This document shows, piece after piece, positions 45,842 through 55,307 of a stretch of 64,000 nt of DNA (position 1 is the stretch's first letter; every line of letters starts with the position of its first letter). The stretch comes from Methylophilus sp. 42 (GTDB taxonomy: Bacteria > Pseudomonadota > Gammaproteobacteria > Burkholderiales > Methylophilaceae). Both the position numbers and the translations under genes were made by a program. The notes beneath the pieces were generated by a model, which saw nothing but the letters and a program-made list of their open reading frames with translations, ran no database searches and was not told the origin of the DNA. The DNA lies in contig NZ_KB913031.1 of the NCBI RefSeq assembly GCF_000384155.1, forward strand, positions 1,929,092 through 1,993,091, in the 5' to 3' direction.

Positions 45842-46796
45842 CCTGGCGCTGACGCATGAATGTGCTGACCTGCGCGGCGTCTGGCAAGGCGCCCAGCACG
45901 CCCGGCTGTTGGGCAACGATAGCGCCGCAAGCGTTGGCAAACTGTAATGCTTGTGGCAACGCATCTCCACGCGCCAAGGCCACGCAAAGCGCAGCAGCAA
46001 AAGCATCCCCGGCCCCCAGCGTGTCGACTGCCACGACGGCAAACGCGGGTGAAATAATCCACTCCCCGGCCTGCGTCATGGCCACGCTACCCCATGCCCC
46101 CAGCGTCACCACCAGCAACTCGCCTGACCACGTTTGGTAAAACCGGCTGATCGCTTGTTGTAATGCATTGATTGTGATCTCAGGCGACTGCGCTACAAGC
46201 TCGGCAGGCCACGCCAGCAACTGTGCTGCCTCAGATTGATTTAATATAAGCATGCTGGTCTGCGCAAGTAGAGCAGGCGGAATTACCTGCCAGGGAGAAG
46301 GATTCAATACAGTCTGCCGCCCGGCTTGCCTGGCGAATGCAAAAGCGCTCTCAATCGCCGCCAATGAAGTCTCAAACTGTGCATAGACCAGTGTTGCCGC
46401 TTGTATAGAGGCCGCCGCATTGGCAACATGCGCTGCCGTTAACAAACGGTTAGGGCCAAGATAGACACTGACCATATTGGCGCCGTCGGCGCCGATCAAG
46501 CCTGCGCCATGGCCTGATTGTGGCGACAGCCGATAAGCGTAAATAGGCGCAATAGCGTGTTGTTGCAACACCTGTAAAGCAGCCTCTGCTGCGGCATCCT
46601 CACCAAGTGCGATGATGACCGATACTGGGGCTCCCAGACGGCGGGCGGCCACGGCCAGATTGAAGCCTTTACCACCAGTCTCGCTAGCCATAGCAGTCGC
46701 TGCCACTGACTCGCCTGCCCGTGGCAAACGCTCAACCGACCAGCAGCAGGCCTGAATAAAGCTGGCAACAACAAAAAGTGACACGCTACGCGTCAA
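45825..46796 (-). CDS. PfkB/ribokinase-family kinase
   Basis: A 323-residue kinase. The family signatures are GGKGFNLAVAARRLG (motif 1) and VDTLGAGDAFAAAL with catalytic Asp (motif 2); the anion hole GAGD is intact, so ATP-dependent phosphoryl transfer is expected. The N-terminal substrate strand, usually G-S-x-N-x-D, reads VASFIQACC and lacks the Asp that binds sugar hydroxyls in ribokinase, hinting at a substrate other than ribose. It overlaps the downstream end of the convergent GntR gene and the end of 46793-47170 upstream (4 nt), so it is co-transcribed with the latter. Confidence 0.9.
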   Translation of the reverse strand: MTRSVSLFVVASFIQACCWSVERLPRAGESVAATAMASETGGKGFNLAVAARRLGAPVSVIIALGEDAAAEAALQVLQQHAIAPIYAYRLSPQSGHGAGLIGADGANMVSVYLGPNRLLTAAHVANAAASIQAATLVYAQFETSLAAIESAFAFARQAGRQTVLNPSPWQVIPPALLAQTSMLILNQSEAAQLLAWPAELVAQSPEITINALQQAISRFYQTWSGELLVVTLGAWGSVAMTQAGEWIISPAFAVVAVDTLGAGDAFAAALCVALARGDALPQALQFANACGAIVAQQPGVLGALPDAAQVSTFMRQRQATLPV

Positions 46797-47170
46797 TCTT
46801 CTTTAATGACATCCACATCATAAACATAATGACTGGTCTCGCCAAAGCAGCTTGAAGGCACGCCTTTATGCTCTTTGTACATGACGCGTACCCGCTCTCC
46901 GGCCAGTTGATTCACTTTGCTAATCACGGCAGGATCGCGCACAGTAAAGTAAAACTTCTCAGCCTGTGTGCCCGGCACAGTCACCAGTACCAACTCGCCT
47001 TCCCAGGTTTTACACACCCAGCCTTTATGAGCCAGTTTTTGCACATAGCCGATGCGCTCACCATCAGAGTAGACCCAGCTCAGGCTGCCCCAGGTATAGA
47101 GACCAAGCAATATGACCGGCAGCAGGATTATCCAGAAAACCCATTTTAAAAGTTTGGCAAAAGCCGACAT
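46793..47170 (-). CDS. Small membrane-anchored protein, unknown
   Basis: A 125-residue protein with one N-terminal membrane helix (about 8-30, LLKWVFWIILLPVILLGLYTW) and a periplasmic or cytosolic domain with GWVCKTWEGELVLVTVPG and two Cys (the first in GWVCKTW, the second in PSSCFGE). GGAG lies before ATG 47170. The end overlaps the PfkB start by 4 nt (ATGA), so the two are translationally coupled. Function is not recognised. Confidence 0.75.
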   Translation of the reverse strand: MSAFAKLLKWVFWIILLPVILLGLYTWGSLSWVYSDGERIGYVQKLAHKGWVCKTWEGELVLVTVPGTQAEKFYFTVRDPAVISKVNQLAGERVRVMYKEHKGVPSSCFGETSHYVYDVDVIKED

Positions 47171-47260
47171 GTCACTACTCCGCAAGTTTTTATCGTTTGT
47201 TCATCGCATTATCTTATAAAATGTTGCGCTGAACATAATAATTCCTGCTGATATCTATTC

Positions 47261-49996
47261 ATGACTCTTGCTGCCAATCCCGACACCGCACCTGTGGTTC
47301 TCTGCGCCTCGGCACGTCTGGCACAGGGCATCCGGCAATGGTTGCAGCAAACCTATCAGCAACAAGGCCAGTCACAATGGCAAGCGCCACAAGTATTCCC
47401 GTTGCAAGACTGGCTCAACCAGCGCCTGGAATACGCCATCTTGTGTGGGCAAATCGACATCGCACAAGCGCCGCTAGGCATGCTTTCCAGTACACAAGAA
47501 GCGCTGCTTTGGGAACAGGCGATTCAGCACTGTTTACGCCAGCATGCGGCTATCGATTTATTTAATACCAATGGCCTGGCCAGCGCGGCCATGGAGGCCA
47601 ACCGCTACCTGATTGAGTGGAATATCAGCCTGGACATGGCGACAGTCAGCGAAGAAACACGGCAGTTTCTACAGTGGCGCCAGCAGTTCCAAACCTTATG
47701 CAAGCAAAGTGGCACTCTGGAAAGCGTGCGTTACCAGACCTGGCAGCTCGAACAACTCAGCCAGCATGTACTGCCCTTGCCTGCCAGCATACAAATGGCC
47801 GGATTTGATCGCATCAATCCGCATGTGCAGACACTCATCACCATACTGCAATCCGCAGGCGTGCAGATAACAACGTTTGACAACAGCGTGCCTGCACAAC
47901 AGACACAACGCATGACATTTGCCGAAGCCATGGACGAAATGCGTGCGGCGGTGCATTGGGCACAGCAACAATTGGCCGCCGACCCGCAAGCAAAACTGGC
48001 CATTGTCCTGCCCGACCTGGATAGCCAACGCGAAACCCTGGCCAACCTGCTCGACGATACCTTCCACCCCGAAGCCCTGCATCCAGCGCAGGCAGAATCG
48101 CCACGCTGTTATGAGTTTTCACTCGGGCTGCCGTTGAGTCGCTGGCCGTTAGTGCATAGCGCACTGAATGTGCTGCGCCTGGCATTCCAGGCCACACCAT
48201 TGCCACAATCCGAACTGTCTGCGTTACTGGCAGATATTTACTGGTCACAAGCACTCTATGAAGCCGACGCACGCGCCGCACTGGATGCCGACATGCGCCG
48301 CCAGTTGCCGCTGCAAGTCAATGCCTACACCTTTGCCCGCTTTGTGGCGCGCAAGCAGCAGGATGAATACCCGATTCTGTGTCCTGCATTACACGCAGAC
48401 CTCACCAGCTTGTTAACGCAGGCCAAACAAACGCCGCGCAAGCAAGTCCCTTCTGCCTGGGTGGCAAGCTTTACTGAACTGCTGACAGCCACGCACTGGC
48501 CGGGCGAGCGCGGCTTATCCAGCCATGAACATCAATGCCAGACCAAGTTTAAAGCAGTATTGACGCAACTGGCGGCACTTGATGGCTGGTTGGGGCCTAT
48601 TGATGCCATGAGTGCTTTGCACAGGTTATCGCAACTGTGTCAGGCGCAAATCTTCCAGCCGCAAACCGTGCGACTACCCAACATCACGGTCATGGGCATG
48701 CTGGAAGCCAGCGCACAGCCGCTGGATGGCGTATGGGTGATGGGCATGAACGACCATGTATGGCCGCCATTGTCACGCACCAACGCGCTGATCCCAGCTG
48801 AATTACAACGGCAGGCAGGCACGCCCAACGCCAGCAGCGAAGTGCAAATGGCGTTTGCCAGCCAGATTCACCAGCGACTGTTACGCTCGGCCAAACAAAT
48901 CATTTTTTCATCGGCCCGCCAGGATGGTGACCGTTTGCTGCGTATGAGCCCGCTGATCCAGGCCATCCCGGAAATAACTGCCACCGCAGGGGCCTCCACG
49001 TTGGCAGAAACGCTGGCAGGCAATAGCATGCAAGACTGGCAATGGCTGGATGACCATCAGGCCCCGCCCATCCTGGAAGGCGAACATATCAGCGGCGGCA
49101 CAGGTTTGCTGCGCGCGCAGGCGCTCTGCCCGGCCTGGGCGTTTTATCAATACCGCCTCAAGGCACGTAAACTGGAAACGCCGCATAACGGGCTGGATGC
49201 CATGCAACGCGGCGACCTGATTCACCGCGTACTGGCGGCGTTCTGGTCGCAGCAATCGACACTAGACTGGCAGGCCGTCAATATAGAAGCTTTAAAAGCC
49301 CAACTCGACCAGATTGCGGCTGAGGTCATCGCTGCGTTTAATACTGAATTCGCGCAACCGTTCTCTGTCGTGTTTTGCCAACTGGAAGCCGAGCGCCTGA
49401 GTAAGCTGGCGCTGACCTGGTTGTGGGAGGTGGAACGCGAACGTCCGCAAGCGTTCGCTGTGACCTCAGTCGAACAAGTCTACAAGCCGCTGATTGAAGG
49501 TATCCAGGTCAAACTGGTGATTGACCGCGTCGATACGCTGGATGATGGCCGCCTGGTGGTGGTGGATTACAAAACCGGTAGCATGCCCGACTTTAAAAAC
49601 TGGGCGTCGGACAAAATCAGCGAACCACAATTACCGATTTATGCCGCCTTTCTGCTACAAGATGCCGACATTGCCGCCGTCTGCTTTGGCAAACTGCGAC
49701 TGACCGATGGCGGCTTTGCCGGTGTTGCCGCCGAAGACGACATCGTGCCCGGCATCAAAGCCTTTAACCACGATAAGAGTAAATTGTTTGACCCTGCACA
49801 GTTCCCTGACTGGCCATCGGTGCTGGCGCATTGGCACACCCAGATTACGCGTACGGCGCAAGCACTCAAAGCGGGTGAAGCCGCCGTGGTATTTGAGTCG
49901 GAGCAAGATCTGGACTATTGCGATGTGCTGCCCTTGTTGCGTCTGCCAGAACGGCAATTGCAATTTGAGCACCTTCAGGCGGGAGGCACTGCATGA
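47261..49996 (+). CDS. AddB-like helicase-nuclease subunit
   Basis: A 911-residue protein of the AddB/RexB-like family as found in betaproteobacteria ('probable DNA repair protein'). N-terminal part is helicase-like without a clear Walker A (APVVLCASARLAQGIRQWL). The middle carries WVMGMNDHVWPP and FASQIHQRLLRSAKQIIFSSAR, typical of this group. The C-terminal PD-(D/E)XK nuclease is complete: GDLIHRVLAAFW, IDRVDTLDDGRLVVVDYKTGS (Asp and Lys of the D...DYK core). It works with the next gene (4-nt overlap) to process double-strand breaks to recombinogenic 3' ends (family knowledge). Confidence 0.88.
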   Translation: MTLAANPDTAPVVLCASARLAQGIRQWLQQTYQQQGQSQWQAPQVFPLQDWLNQRLEYAILCGQIDIAQAPLGMLSSTQEALLWEQAIQHCLRQHAAIDLFNTNGLASAAMEANRYLIEWNISLDMATVSEETRQFLQWRQQFQTLCKQSGTLESVRYQTWQLEQLSQHVLPLPASIQMAGFDRINPHVQTLITILQSAGVQITTFDNSVPAQQTQRMTFAEAMDEMRAAVHWAQQQLAADPQAKLAIVLPDLDSQRETLANLLDDTFHPEALHPAQAESPRCYEFSLGLPLSRWPLVHSALNVLRLAFQATPLPQSELSALLADIYWSQALYEADARAALDADMRRQLPLQVNAYTFARFVARKQQDEYPILCPALHADLTSLLTQAKQTPRKQVPSAWVASFTELLTATHWPGERGLSSHEHQCQTKFKAVLTQLAALDGWLGPIDAMSALHRLSQLCQAQIFQPQTVRLPNITVMGMLEASAQPLDGVWVMGMNDHVWPPLSRTNALIPAELQRQAGTPNASSEVQMAFASQIHQRLLRSAKQIIFSSARQDGDRLLRMSPLIQAIPEITATAGASTLAETLAGNSMQDWQWLDDHQAPPILEGEHISGGTGLLRAQALCPAWAFYQYRLKARKLETPHNGLDAMQRGDLIHRVLAAFWSQQSTLDWQAVNIEALKAQLDQIAAEVIAAFNTEFAQPFSVVFCQLEAERLSKLALTWLWEVERERPQAFAVTSVEQVYKPLIEGIQVKLVIDRVDTLDDGRLVVVDYKTGSMPDFKNWASDKISEPQLPIYAAFLLQDADIAAVCFGKLRLTDGGFAGVAAEDDIVPGIKAFNHDKSKLFDPAQFPDWPSVLAHWHTQITRTAQALKAGEAAVVFESEQDLDYCDVLPLLRLPERQLQFEHLQAGGTA

Positions 49997-52900
49997 AAAT
50001 GACTGAGTCTGACTTCCAGCAAGCGCTGGCGCTGGATGCGGCCAACCGTGAGCGTGCGCTGGATATCGAATCCTTTATTGTCGAAGCCCCGGCCGGTGCT
50101 GGTAAAACCGAGCTGCTGACGCAGCGCTTTCTCAAGCTGCTGCAAACGGTGCAGGCACCAGAAGAAATTATCGCCATTACTTTTACCAACAAGGCTGCGT
50201 CGGAAATGCGGGCACGTATCCTGGATAGCCTGTTGCTGGCCGCAACGGGCGTGCCGCCGGAAGCACCGCATAAACAGATCACTTACGCCCTGGGGCAACA
50301 GGCCTTGCAACGTTCAGCTGAGTTGCAATGGCATTTGCTGGAAAGCCCGGCGCGCCTGCGCATTTACACCATCGATTCGTTGTGCGCCAACCTGGCGCGC
50401 CAAATGCCCTTATTAAGCCGTTTTGGCACACAACCGGCCGTCACCGAAGATGCCTGGGCCTATTACCGTGAAGCGGCTGGCCTGGCGCTGCAAACCATGG
50501 ATGAAGACGGCCTGGGCGAACCTGTGCGCCGTGTGCTGCGCTATATGGATAACGACCAGGCCAGGCTGGAAAGCCTGCTCATGTCCATGCTGGCCAAGCG
50601 TGAGCAATGGCTGCATTTAAGTCAGGCCAAAGACCATGCGCAGGCGCAAGCGGCCTTGATTTACCTGATAGAAAGCGAATTGCAAGCAGCGCTGACGGCC
50701 ATCTCTGCCCGCCTGCAACAAGCACTGATGCCGATTGCGCGCTATGCTGCCAGCCAATTACCGCCTGAGCATGTGTTATCGGCTTTACTGGACTGGCAAA
50801 TACCATTGACTGCCAGCATAGAAGACCTGCCCGCCTGGCGCGCGCTGACAGAGTTGCTGCTCACCAGTAGCGGTGGCTTGCGCAAACGGCTGGATAAAAA
50901 CATGGGCTTGCCAGCGACCGACGAGGCCAAGCCCTATAAAGAAGCCCTGACTGAACTGTTGGCAGGCCTTTCCCAGCACAGCGACAGTGAACGTTACCTG
51001 GCACGCATCCGCCTGTTACCGGATGCTGACGGTGCAGACGACGCCATGATTCAGGCGCTGAGCCAGTTATTGAATATTGCTGCCGCGCAATTGTGGCTGT
51101 GTTTTCAGGCGCAAAATGAAGTCGACTTTGTCGAAATCGCCCAACGCGCGTTTCAGGCGCTGCAAGAAGGCGACGAAGCCACCGAGCTGGCCATGCGGCT
51201 GGATTACCGCATCCAGCATTTACTGGTCGATGAGTTTCAGGATACCAGCCCGATGCAGATCGACCTGCTCAAGGCGCTGACGCGCGGCTGGCAGCCGGGC
51301 GATGGTCGTACGCTGTTTGCTGTCGGCGACCCCATGCAGTCGATTTACCGTTTCCGCAAAGCCAATGTCGGCCTGTTCCTCAATGCCGCGTTGCACGGCA
51401 TCGCCGATATTGCGCTGACACCGCTCAAACTATGGCGCAATAACCGATCTTGCCCGCCTGTGGTGGAATGGATCAACCAGACCTTTGCCGGCATGCTGCC
51501 AGCACACGATGCGCCACAGCAAGGCGCCATTGCTTACCGGCCATTTGTTGCCACGCGCGCCGAGGCCACAGGTGCCGGTGTATTTGTGCATCCCCTGATC
51601 ACGCCAGTGAATAGCGAAGACGAAGAACCGGCCGATATCCGTCACCTGGAAGCCGAGCAGATTATCCGCATCATCCAGCAAACACGCACCGACAAACCTG
51701 GCGCCAGCATTGCCGTGCTGGTACGCGCGCGCAAACATTTGCATGCACTGGTGACGGAAATGCGCAGGAATCACAGCGAGTTAAGCTTTCAGGCGGTAGA
51801 AATTGAAGAGCTGGCCAATCGCCAGATTGTGCAGGACCTGCTCACGCTGACGCATGCGCTGCATCAACGCGCCGACCGCGTGCACTGGCTGGCACTATTG
51901 CGCGCACCCTGGTGCGGGCTGACGCTGGCCGATATGCATGCGTTGATTGGACAGGATGGCCAACGCAGTGCGCTCAGCCTGCTGCAAAATGAACAAGTAC
52001 TCGCGCGCTTGAGTGAAGATGGCCAGGCGCGCGCCCGCCATGTGCGCGACGTGATGCAAAGCGCACTACACTGGCGTGGCCGCACCTCGGTCAGCCGTTG
52101 GGTGCATAACACCTGGCTGCGGCTGGGCGGCGCGCATTGCCTGTGGAATGAAAGTGATGTGCAGGATGTGCAGGCCTTTTTTGCCCGTATCGCCGCGTTA
52201 GAACAACACGGCCAGTTTAATCCGCAAGCACTGGCTGAAGATGTGCAAAAACTCTACGCCGCACCCGATGCCAAAGCAGATGCCAGTTTGCAGTTCATGA
52301 CCATCCACAAATCCAAAGGGCTGGAGTTTGACACCGTGATCCTGCCCGGCCTGGATGGCAGCAATCCGCCTGACGACGCCAAACTGGTGATCTGGGAAGA
52401 AGTCCCCATGGAAAATGGCCATACCGAACTGGTCGCCGCACCGTTTGTGCCCACAGTGCTAAAACGCCAGCAGGCCAGCATCACCGCCTATGACTATTTA
52501 AACGACCTGGATAAAACCCGCGCCAGCTATGAAGATGCACGCGTGCTGTATGTGGCAGCGACCCGCGCCGAGCGGCAATTGCATTTACTGGGTGCCGCCA
52601 AGCCAGACAAAAGCGGCGAACCACAAGCACGCAAAAACAGTTTTTTGCACCTGCTCTGGCCTGCTATCCAGCCGTGGTTTACCAGCGAACACGATATCGT
52701 CAGCCGTTATCCCAGCGCGCAGCAAGAAGCCGATATTCGCCAATTTGTGCCCAAGCTGATCCGCTTACGCGAAGCCAGCACGCCAGCGATATTGCAGGCC
52801 AGCCAGCACGAAGCAAATACAGGCTATCAAGCAGAAGCCAGTGAAAGTAAGGCCAGCCGACTGGAGGCTGATATCGGCACTCTCGCCCATCTGTATTTGC

Positions 52901-53367
52901 AACTGGTGGCTGAACAAGGGTTAGCGGCCTGGCAAACGCATGAAAAAAATGCATTTCTGTCGCTGCATCCCCCTATGCAGCGTTGGTTTAAACAACAGGG
53001 TTATACGGACAGCGAAGCAAGCCAGGGTGCGAACCAGGTGGCAACGCTGTTAACAACCACGTTGCAATCCACAGAGGGGCGCTGGGTATTACAGCCACAT
53101 ACACAAGCCGCCTCAGAGTTAGCAATTGAGCAACTCAGCGTAGGTAAAAAGGTCATAGACCGGACGTTTGTCGCCGATGGCGTGCGCTGGATTGTCGACT
53201 ATAAATCCATGCCAGTATCAGCCAAGGATGATCTCACCGTATTAGCCAGCACATTCAAATTGCAATTGGCTGACTATGCGCAGTTATTTCAGGCGGAAGG
53301 CCTGTCGGTCAAAACCGCAATTCTATTTTTAAGCACAGGCCAATTAGCGCCTGTTGAGATGCCCTAA
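49993..53367 (+). CDS. AddA-like UvrD-family helicase-nuclease
   Basis: A 1124-residue SF1 helicase with nuclease tail. Walker A is EAPAGAGKTELLTQRF, motif Ia-like ITFTNKAASEMRARI, Walker B/II LLVDEFQDTSP, motif III VGDPMQSIYRFRKANV, motif V TIHKSKGLEFDTVILPGLDG, motif VI VLYVAATRAERQLHL. The C-terminal DRTFVADGVRWIVDYKSM provides the nuclease core, so both AddA and AddB-like partners have one. ATG 49993 overlaps the stop of the AddB-like gene (ATGA). The pair replaces RecBCD for double-strand break repair. Confidence 0.93.
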   Translation: MKMTESDFQQALALDAANRERALDIESFIVEAPAGAGKTELLTQRFLKLLQTVQAPEEIIAITFTNKAASEMRARILDSLLLAATGVPPEAPHKQITYALGQQALQRSAELQWHLLESPARLRIYTIDSLCANLARQMPLLSRFGTQPAVTEDAWAYYREAAGLALQTMDEDGLGEPVRRVLRYMDNDQARLESLLMSMLAKREQWLHLSQAKDHAQAQAALIYLIESELQAALTAISARLQQALMPIARYAASQLPPEHVLSALLDWQIPLTASIEDLPAWRALTELLLTSSGGLRKRLDKNMGLPATDEAKPYKEALTELLAGLSQHSDSERYLARIRLLPDADGADDAMIQALSQLLNIAAAQLWLCFQAQNEVDFVEIAQRAFQALQEGDEATELAMRLDYRIQHLLVDEFQDTSPMQIDLLKALTRGWQPGDGRTLFAVGDPMQSIYRFRKANVGLFLNAALHGIADIALTPLKLWRNNRSCPPVVEWINQTFAGMLPAHDAPQQGAIAYRPFVATRAEATGAGVFVHPLITPVNSEDEEPADIRHLEAEQIIRIIQQTRTDKPGASIAVLVRARKHLHALVTEMRRNHSELSFQAVEIEELANRQIVQDLLTLTHALHQRADRVHWLALLRAPWCGLTLADMHALIGQDGQRSALSLLQNEQVLARLSEDGQARARHVRDVMQSALHWRGRTSVSRWVHNTWLRLGGAHCLWNESDVQDVQAFFARIAALEQHGQFNPQALAEDVQKLYAAPDAKADASLQFMTIHKSKGLEFDTVILPGLDGSNPPDDAKLVIWEEVPMENGHTELVAAPFVPTVLKRQQASITAYDYLNDLDKTRASYEDARVLYVAATRAERQLHLLGAAKPDKSGEPQARKNSFLHLLWPAIQPWFTSEHDIVSRYPSAQQEADIRQFVPKLIRLREASTPAILQASQHEANTGYQAEASESKASRLEADIGTLAHLYLQLVAEQGLAAWQTHEKNAFLSLHPPMQRWFKQQGYTDSEASQGANQVATLLTTTLQSTEGRWVLQPHTQAASELAIEQLSVGKKVIDRTFVADGVRWIVDYKSMPVSAKDDLTVLASTFKLQLADYAQLFQAEGLSVKTAILFLSTGQLAPVEMP

Positions 53368-53373
53368 GGAAAC

Positions 53374-54036
53374 ATGATGATAGAAAAACAAGCTATTTTG
53401 GACGCGTTTAACTTCCGCCATGCCTGTAAGGAGTTTGATGCCAGCAAACAGATTCCCGCCGCAGAATTTGAGTTGATTCTGGAAGCCGCCCGTCTCTCAC
53501 CCAGCTCATTCGGTTTTGAACCCTGGCATTTTATCGTGGTGCAAGACAAGGCACTGCGCGAAAGCCTCAAGCAGCATGCCTGGGGCGCACCGCTCAAGCT
53601 GGATACGGCGAGCCATTTTGTGTTGTGTCTGGCGATGAAATCACCGTTCCTGGATGCAGATAGCCCTTACCTGCCACAATTTATGCGTGACGTGCAGCAC
53701 CACCCGGAAGACATCGCCAATATGCGCCTGGGCTTTTACAAGCAGTTCCAGCAATCAGACTTTGACCTCACGGATGAACGAAAACTGTTCGACTGGGCCA
53801 GCAAACAATGCTATTTGCCATTGGCAAATATGATGACGGTGGCTGCCATGCGCGGCATAGACTCATGCCCGATTGAAGGCTTTAAACAAAAAGAAACTGA
53901 CGCCCTGCTGGCAGAGCAATTCGGCGTTAATTTGCAAGAGTATGGTTTGGCTTATATGGTCGCCTTTGGTTACCGTAAACACGAGCCGAAAGCGAAAACG
54001 CGTAGAGCCTTGTCGCAAGTGGTCACTTGGAAGTGA
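53374..54036 (+). CDS. NAD(P)H-dependent nitroreductase, NfsB-like
   Basis: A 220-residue FMN-dependent oxidoreductase. FNFRHACKEFD and LSPSSFGFEPWHFIVV are the FMN-binding segments of the NfsB group, and CPIEGFKQKETDALL the C-terminal one. It would reduce quinones, nitroaromatics or similar electrophiles in the cytosol. It lies 6 nt after the AddA-like stop with AAGGA before ATG 53374, so it may be co-transcribed with the repair genes. Confidence 0.92.
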   Translation: MMIEKQAILDAFNFRHACKEFDASKQIPAAEFELILEAARLSPSSFGFEPWHFIVVQDKALRESLKQHAWGAPLKLDTASHFVLCLAMKSPFLDADSPYLPQFMRDVQHHPEDIANMRLGFYKQFQQSDFDLTDERKLFDWASKQCYLPLANMMTVAAMRGIDSCPIEGFKQKETDALLAEQFGVNLQEYGLAYMVAFGYRKHEPKAKTRRALSQVVTWK

Positions 54037-54191
54037 GTGCGCTCTGTGATTGTTCAAATACCAACCCACAAGACGCCGCTCACCTGGGTACACCATTTAA
54101 ATTGTTAAATCGTTGGCCTTAAAGAGCTATTTAAATCTCTTGCCTAGCTTTGATAGAGTCTTATTTCAATATCAATTCAGTGGGGTGATGG

Positions 54192-54383
54192 ATGAAATCT
54201 GTATTATCAAAGGTATTCGCTTGCAGTGCACTCATGTTGGCAAGTGTGGCTGCCAACGCCACTGTAGACCCTTCGACCCCAATGCATGTGACTGTGCATG
54301 CAGACCTCAGCCTGTTAGCGCTTGTAGCCGTTGCGGATGATGATCAGGCTGACAGCTCAGAGGCAGAAACTATGCTCGCCTAA
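54192..54383 (+). CDS. 63-residue secreted peptide, unknown
   Basis: A small ORF with a convincing signal peptide (KVFACSALMLASVAANA, cleavage about 23) and a ~40-residue mature part: a beta-like stretch MHVTVHADLSLLALVAVA followed by an acidic tail DDDQADSSEAETMLA. A GGGG stands 8 nt upstream. It is followed by a terminator at 54453. No family is recognised. It stands alone, so no context helps. Confidence 0.6.
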   Translation: MKSVLSKVFACSALMLASVAANATVDPSTPMHVTVHADLSLLALVAVADDDQADSSEAETMLA

Positions 54384-54452
54384 AAGCTGCAAGTACTGGC
54401 ATGGTGTCGCGTAGTAGATGACGCAGACAATCATGTTGGTGCGCTGCTTAAA

Positions 54453-54479
54453 TAAAAAGGCCGGTTAACGGCCTTTTTA
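54453..54479 (+). terminator. Intrinsic terminator after the small secreted peptide
   Basis: TAAAAAGGCCG (54453-54463) pairs with CGGCCTTTTTA (54469-54479), loop GTTAA. Confidence 0.85.
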
Positions 54480-54563
54480 CTTTTTCACACGTAGTTACCT
54501 ACAACACCAAGGTGTCCAGTTCTAATTCCCACAGAACTTTTGTGACTGTTTGAAACTGACTGA

Positions 54564-55181
54564 TTACGCTGCCTCGTTTTTGAAATGCCTGCGCACATAC
54601 CAGGCCAAGAACACCACGCCCAAGGCAGCAATCACGTAATGTGACTCATGGAAATAGACTTTCAAGTCCTCCCAATGCTCGCCTGTTTTCATGCCAACAT
54701 AACCAAGCACAAAACACCAGATCAATGACCCCACAAAGGTGTAAAGCACAAAGCGCGTCATATTCATACGTGCCACACCCGCCGGGAAAGCGATAAATGT
54801 ACGCACCGCAGGCAGCAAGCGCGCGATGAAAATAATGATCTCGCCATGACTCTCAAACCAACGGTCAGCCATATCAAGGTCTTTCTTGCTGATCAACACA
54901 TACTTGCCATATTTTTCCGCTAATGGACGGCCACCGTACAAGCCCACGTAATACGCCGGGATTGATCCGACCACACAGCCTACAGCACCGGCCAGGGCTA
55001 TGCCCCACAAAGTCAGATCACCCTTGCTGACCAGAAAACCGGCAAATGGCATGATAATTTCTGAAGGTAATGGGATACAGGCAGACTCAATCGCCATTAG
55101 TAACACGATGCCACCATAGCCCATATTGGCAATGACAGCGATAATCCAGCTCGCCACGGCGGCTAATAACTTTTCTAGCAT
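54564..55181 (-). CDS. DedA-family membrane protein
   Basis: A 205-residue inner-membrane protein of the DedA/VTT family (lipid scramblase or undecaprenyl-phosphate flippase-like). Characteristic parts: ESACIPLPSEIIMPFAGFL, GSIPAYYVGLYGGRPLAEKYG and IFIARLLPAVRTFIAFPAGVARM. Five or so membrane segments. Monocistronic, divergent from the first RTX gene. Confidence 0.93.
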   Translation of the reverse strand: MLEKLLAAVASWIIAVIANMGYGGIVLLMAIESACIPLPSEIIMPFAGFLVSKGDLTLWGIALAGAVGCVVGSIPAYYVGLYGGRPLAEKYGKYVLISKKDLDMADRWFESHGEIIIFIARLLPAVRTFIAFPAGVARMNMTRFVLYTFVGSLIWCFVLGYVGMKTGEHWEDLKVYFHESHYVIAALGVVFLAWYVRRHFKNEAA

Positions 55182-55307
55182 TTAAACTTACCTAATCAAC
55201 TCTTTATGCGCAATATAACAGTTTAATAAAACAAGACAAACGGACTATTGTGATTAATTGTAAATCCCTGTATTGTCATGCAAAAAAACAAACAGGGAAA
55301 AACAATA

